Shown piece after piece: positions 59,582 through 64,000 of a stretch of DNA of 64,000 nucleotides; the stretch's first letter is position 1, and each line of letters starts with the position of its first letter. Made by a program: the position numbers and the translations under genes. The notes under the pieces are model-generated. The model worked only from the letters and a program-made list of their open reading frames with translations, made no database searches and had not been told where the DNA came from. Source of the DNA: Emiliania huxleyi CCMP1516 (taxonomy: Eukaryota > Haptophyta > Isochrysidales > Noelaerhabdaceae); assembly GCF_000372725.1 (NCBI RefSeq), contig NW_005200170.1:247052-311051 (forward strand), in the 5' to 3' direction.

Positions 59582-60001
59582 CGGCAGGACGCACGGTCGC
59601 ACAGTCGCACAGTCGAGGCCTCGTGCCCAAGCGGTGTGCGAGCAGCAACCTGTGCAGCAGCAACCTGGGTTCCGGCTCCTACCCAGATAGTGGTCTGTTA
59701 CCTCGGTCTTAGACCCCATGCAATAGGTAGGTAGGTCCGGTTTTGACCGCCCCAGAGGGCCCCGCAATAGGTAGGTAGGTGGTGGTGGTGGGCGGGGGGG
59801 GGGGGGGAACCCAAGAGAGTAGTAGGAAGGCGGGAGAATCCAAAAAAGCCGCGCAAAAAGCCACAAAAACCCAGCGAAACCCGCTTCGCTGCGTGGCCGT
59901 GGGAGACGGGTTAGCCGCGAACGGGGCCATGCCAGGCGAGTCGCCTGCGGCTGGGACGCCAGCCGAGACGGGCGCTGGGAGCCTATTCACAGAGGGCTAA
60001 C
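59582..60001. other. intergenic with TAGG tetranucleotide motifs
   Basis: CAATAGGTAGGTAGG occurs at about 59721 and 59765, separated by GGTTTTGACCGCCCCAGAGG. It also contains a G11 run near 59800. It must hold the eIF2D promoter near 59582. No gene is recognised. Confidence 0.4.
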
Positions 60002-60105
60002 GGGTATTTTTTCGCTTCGCTGTGCGGCCTGGGAATAGGTAGGTAGGTGGGGCACGGAGCCTGGCGATTGGCGCCCGCAATAGGTAGGTAGGTAGGGCGT
60101 TTTGG
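60002..60105. repeat. dispersed repeat with TAGGTAGGTAGG motifs (copy 2)
   Basis: Partner of 38159-38266. Placed immediately upstream of the copia-type pol frame, it may be part of that element's left terminal region; this is inference. Confidence 0.8.
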
Positions 60106-62585
60106 GAGAGAGAGAGATTTGTTTGTTTGTTTTGCGTTTTGGTGTTGCATACTGCATCGCAGCCCGCAATCATGTGGCACCTGCCCACTTCACCGAGGCG
60201 GCCCACCTCATTCTCCCCCACGATTGGGTCGAGCCGGCGCACGCCGCCCCACGGGGAAGGGACAAGCCCACCGCCGGGCTCTGGGAGACGACCGCTGTGC
60301 GCCTCCCCCCCTCCGGGCACGAGCACATCCAGCCGCCCGCCGCACGCACGCCACAGCCACCTCCTCAGCCTCAGATCCAAGGCAAGGGACAGCGGGCCGT
60401 GCGCGAATCTACCGCCTCTGCACAGCCAGGCGAGTACAATCGCTACCTCGTCGAGGAGTGCGTTGCCGTCGCTGGCAACGCCGCCGTCGCAACTGACGTC
60501 CTCACCTTTGGCGAGATGGGCACACTGTGCCATGGCACCTCCGCTCACCGGCGTGGGAACCTTGCCGGCGCCTGCCGCCGCCTTCCCGCCTTCAACGCCA
60601 TTGCGGCTGCCGGCGTCGCTCACGATCGCCTCCCGCCCGGCCTCTACGGCCGAGGCCACTCCCTCGCCGCCGCCCTCGACCAGGGCCTGTGGCCCCTCGA
60701 GGGTATGATTCTCCGCAGGGAGACCGGAGGCCAACCTCGCCTCCTCGCCGCCGGCGTCGTCCCGTCGACTCGAGACCCGAAGGGGCACAAGCAGGCGATG
60801 GCGCAGGACGCCCAGAGGGGCGACAGCGCCTGGCTCACCGCCGAGTACAAGGAGCTGGGCAACCACAGCGGCAGGCCCGACGACCCCGACCACCTCTCCA
60901 AGTTCCTCAGCGGTCACTTGACTCGCCAACAGTGCATCGACTGCGAGGCGACGTGGTATTACGTCACCATCCCCGAGGCTCGAGCCCTCGCTCGCGAGTA
61001 CGGGCTCCCCGAGTTGCACATCAACCGAGCCCAAGAGGTCTACACGACCAAGCGCACCGGCAAACGAAAGGCCCGCATCTGCATGGATGGCTCTGGACAG
61101 GTTTTTGGCACCGACTACAACCAGACCTTCCAGTCGGTCCTACGCATGGACACCCTGCGCGTCCTCCTCAACCTCGCCGCCCGTCGCGGACTACGCATGC
61201 GGCGCCGCGACCTCGTCGCCGCCTTCCTACAGGGCTCCCTCGAGTGCGGCGAGATCGCCTTCATGTACCAACCAGCCGGACATGTCCATGCCTTCGATGA
61301 GCACGGCAAGCCCAAGATCTGCGTCCTCCTCAAGCCACTGTACGGCATGAAGCAGGCTGGCCGGCGCTTCCAGCGCGACTTCTACTACTGGCTCACGCTT
61401 CCCCGCGCCGAGGGCGGCGCCGGCCTCATCCAGTCCACGGCTGACCTGAGCGTTTTCTACTACCGCACAGAGCATGACGAGTTCCTGCTCGGGGTCTACG
61501 TCGATGACCTGATCATGTTTTATCCACCCGACGCCGCCGACGATGACGGCGTGCCCGTTGCCGATAGCATCTACGGGCGCTTCATCGCCGACATGGACAA
61601 GAACTGGAAATCCGAGGACGAGGGCGAGCTCTCCGACATCCTCAACATCCAGGTCACCAGGCGCCACGACGGCTCCGTCAACGTGTCGCAGGAGCAGTAT
61701 GCCCGCCGGTTCGTGGAGCAGTTCCGCGAGAAGCTCATCAATCGCCTACGCGGACCACAACCTGTCCGACACGCCAACATGACGCCGTACACGCCCCAGC
61801 TTGCCGAAAGGGTCCTTGCCGCTTGCGACGATGCTTCCGAACGCGACCCCGCCGACGTCCACCTCAGCCAGTGCTTCTGCGGCGTCGCCAGCTACCTCGT
61901 CACCAACACGCGCTGCGACGGGGCGCTCGCTTTCGGCCTCCTCTGCCGGTGCATGGCCAAGCCCACCGACGATGTTTTTGAGGAGATGTTCTGCTTCCTC
62001 GAGTACTTCCGCTACCATCCCCACATCGGCCTCACCTACGAGCCGGGCTGGGATGGCGAGCGGGAGGGCGACGACCTTGTCGCCATGAGCGACGCCAGTT
62101 GGGAGACGCGCCGGTCCACATCCGGGTGGATCGTCCTCATGTGGCAGGCCACCGTACACTGGCGCAGCGTCCAACAGCCCTCCATTGCGCTCTCCTCTTG
62201 CCAGTCCGAGATCATGGCTGCTTCTGAGGCTACCAAGGACGTCCTGAGCTACCGTCGCCTTAAGGCCGAGCTCGAGTCGTACGTCAAGGACGGCGAGATC
62301 GTCACCCCTCCCGAGGCCCCGCCCACCAAGCAGTACTGTGACAACCAGGCCGCCATTGCCTCAGCCTACAACCCCGAGAACCACGGCAGGCTCAAGCACG
62401 TCGAGCGGCGCCACTTCTTCATCCGCGAGGCCATCGAGGAAGCCAAGATCTGTGTTCCTTTCGTCCGCAGCGACGAGAACCTTGCCGACTTCTTCACGAA
62501 GCCGCTCAAACCCCAACGCTTCTTCGAGCTGCGGGACAAGATCATGAATGTCAAGGAGCCTTCCTCCCAGTCGGATGGGAAGTGA
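60102..62585 (+). mobile_element. Ty1/copia-type retrotransposon remnant (reverse transcriptase and RNase H)
   Basis: A long open frame ends at 62585 and covers the copia-type reverse transcriptase (YVDDLIMF active-site motif, FLQGSLECGEIAFMYQPAGH, LLKPLYGMKQAGRRF) and the RNase H part (MSDASWETRRSTSGWIV, KQYCDNQAAIASA, HVERRHFFIREAI, NLADFFTKPLKPQRFFEL). The upstream ~300 codons are a low-complexity linker. Capsid, protease and integrase parts are not seen, and no pair of long terminal repeats was recognised, so the element is incomplete. The surviving pol part looks whole, which suggests a relatively young copy. Confidence 0.85.
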
Positions 62586-63143
62586 ATCTCCGTCACCGAT
62601 CCGTCACCGAGACGGAGCGCGGGCGCCGGCCGCGAGCGCGAACAGTGCCGCCCCGCCCCCACCCGCGAGAGCCATAGACTCTCCAGTGCATGTCATCCAG
62701 TCCATGCCCCGTCGAGAGGGACACTCTCCTCTCTATCCATGTGAGTGACTCGACTACGTCGAGGGGGGGGACGTCTGAACCACACGTGTCCCTCCATTCA
62801 CACTCTCCCAGTCCTTCCTGGTCTAGTGCCCGTCTTCTCCGCCCGTCGTGCTGAGTTGGGCTTTCTTCGTCCTTCAGACGTTTCACCTAGAGCAAGCAGG
62901 GCGGAACGCCCCTTGGTCCACCCGCCGCCCGGGTGGGGCTTGCACGCGGCGCTCGCCGGCTAGCAAGAAAAGAAAGAAGCAACACAAAAAGAAACCACGA
63001 AATGTAAACAGAAAAAGAAAAGGACAGATAAAAGGAGAAGACAGGGATGGGCCTACACGCCCGCTCCTTATCGCCGGCGAGCAAGGCCGGCAGCACCACC
63101 GTCGCGTCCGACACATCCGTACCGCTCCTGGTCTTCGTTTGTC
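62586..63143. other. spacer between copia remnant and membrane-protein gene
   Basis: The first ~200 bp may be 3' non-coding sequence of the retroelement (GAGAGCCATAGACTCTCC at about 62666 is a short palindrome). The section 62960-63040 is A-rich. No gene is recognised. The right end should hold the promoter of the next gene. Confidence 0.35.
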
Positions 63144-64000
63144 ATGGAGCACGCCCTCCCGAGCGAGGTGTCCGGGAACGAGCCGCCACGCGGAGCAGCA
63201 AGCCCGGTCACCCCGAGCCGTCTGCGATCCAACTCCCGCTCAACCGCCTTGTCATCGACGGCAGCCAAAGCCAACTACACCGAAGCGGTGGAGATGGTGA
63301 ACGAGCTGGCGCCAGCCAACCGCCACGGCGGCCTGGATCGCTTCGAGAACGCCATCCTCGAGGAGATCGAGGAGCTTCGCGAGAGCGCAGGCACGGCGGC
63401 GCCAGAGTCGACCAGCGGCAAAGGCTCGGCCGACCGCGGCCAGGGCTCGGCCGACCGCGGCCAGGGCTCGGCCGACCACCTCCCACTGTACACCTCGCCG
63501 CCTCAGCTTAAGGCCCACTCGAACGTGCCATCGCGGGAGTGTAGCCGTGCGCTCCTGCAGCTCGGGCTGCTCCTCGGGCGCGAGCTCTGCGGCGGCTTGA
63601 TTCTCCTGGCAGCCTCCATCGCCGTCATTCTCGTCGAGGCCCCGTCTCGCATCGACAAGCGCTGCATCACGCTCTCCAACTGCACCGGATATGCGCCCCT
63701 CGCGGCAGAGCCCGACGAGCCCGCGGGCTTCCAGTGGCCATTCGGCGCAGATGACGGGGAGGCCGGGTCTCAGGGGCCCGACGCCTTCGACGCCGATGAC
63801 GAGTTCCGGCTCATCAGCGAACTACTCCTCTGGATGCTCCGCCCGCTCTACTCTCTGGCTGCGGCCCGCGCCGCCTCGCTGTTTGTGTGGGGCGTGCTGA
63901 GCAGCCCCGCCCTCCAGCGGTTCATGCCGGGCATCTTGCTGCTGCTGGTTCGCAGTGCGCTCTCTTGCCCGCTCTGCGTGCCGGCGATGCTCTTCCCCGT
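63144..64000 (+). CDS. multipass membrane protein, 5' part (leaves the window)
   Basis: The ATG at 63144 opens a frame that is uninterrupted to the window edge (285 codons). The N-terminal cytosolic part is MEHALPSEVSGNEPPRGAAS, then ANYTEAVEMVNELAPANRHG and LDRFENAILEEIEELRESAG, a likely coiled coil. A 7-residue repeat GSADRGQ occurs twice and partly a third time. Predicted membrane segments are CGGLILLAASIAVILV (about residues 154-170), LLLWMLRPLYSLAAARAASL (about 229-250) and MPGILLLLVRSALSC (about 264-280). A Cys/Asn-containing loop (RCITLSNCTGYAP) lies between the first two. No family is recognised. Sequence beyond the window is needed to define it. Confidence 0.65.
   Translation, partial: MEHALPSEVSGNEPPRGAASPVTPSRLRSNSRSTALSSTAAKANYTEAVEMVNELAPANRHGGLDRFENAILEEIEELRESAGTAAPESTSGKGSADRGQGSADRGQGSADHLPLYTSPPQLKAHSNVPSRECSRALLQLGLLLGRELCGGLILLAASIAVILVEAPSRIDKRCITLSNCTGYAPLAAEPDEPAGFQWPFGADDGEAGSQGPDAFDADDEFRLISELLLWMLRPLYSLAAARAASLFVWGVLSSPALQRFMPGILLLLVRSALSCPLCVPAMLFP

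Overview
The window is nuclear DNA of a unicellular alga, most likely a haptophyte of the Emiliania/Chrysochromulina kind. This is inferred from the very high GC content, large Ala/Gly/Pro-rich multidomain proteins, short introns that often begin with GC instead of GT, and a Ty1/copia-type retroelement; no phylogenetic marker was tested. A run of exactly 100 N (31062-31161) and a homopolymer-laden stretch (about 1340-1850) show that it is a draft assembly.

Layout. (1) 1-30 kb is dominated by a segmental duplication in direct orientation. Block B (14.2-29.8 kb) holds, in order, an NHL-repeat/BTB gene (-), a bicupin gene (+), a giant ankyrin/TKL-kinase/RING gene (-) and an Ala-rich coiled-coil/zinc-motif/ankyrin/SPRY gene (+). 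Block A (1.9-7.7 kb) repeats the same order, but only its kinase gene is complete; the other three are truncated. The copy-B kinase gene carries a 2-bp frame disruption. Between the blocks lie a hypothetical ORF, a hAT-like MITE with terminal inverted repeats and an ~8-bp target-site duplication, a GA/AC microsatellite, and a cytochrome b5-fused fatty-acid desaturase. Block B also contains a 360-bp tandem array. (2) 30-48 kb: low-complexity ORFs around the gap, an F-box/LRR protein with a Cys-rich tail, a two-exon hypothetical gene, a membrane-anchored GH5 beta-glucanase-like gene, a truncated 3' gene fragment, a possible beta-propeller glycosidase, a two-domain protein of unknown function, a small ankyrin protein, an FkbM-type methyltransferase, and several dispersed repeats. 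One MITE copy here is interrupted by an 869-bp fold-back element built of GGGTTA-like units. (3) 48-60 kb is a gene-dense stretch: a small (p)ppGpp synthetase (RSH), an FSH1-type serine hydrolase, a secreted Cys-rich single-pass membrane protein, a DnaJ-enoyl-reductase-SAM fusion, and eIF2D. (4) 60-64 kb: a copia pol remnant and the 5' part of a multipass membrane-protein gene that leaves the window.

Two genome-wide themes stand out. Many introns, typically 60-75 bp, sit between direct duplications of 7-25 bp centred on AGGC or AGGT, as expected if introns arose by small tandem duplications or by introner insertion. Many longer introns are filled by private minisatellites with a 10-11 bp period. 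The duplicated NHL-BTB / bicupin / ankyrin-kinase-RING / SPRY cluster is the best candidate for an undescribed co-inherited signalling or ubiquitin-linked module. That is inference from gene order and domain content only.
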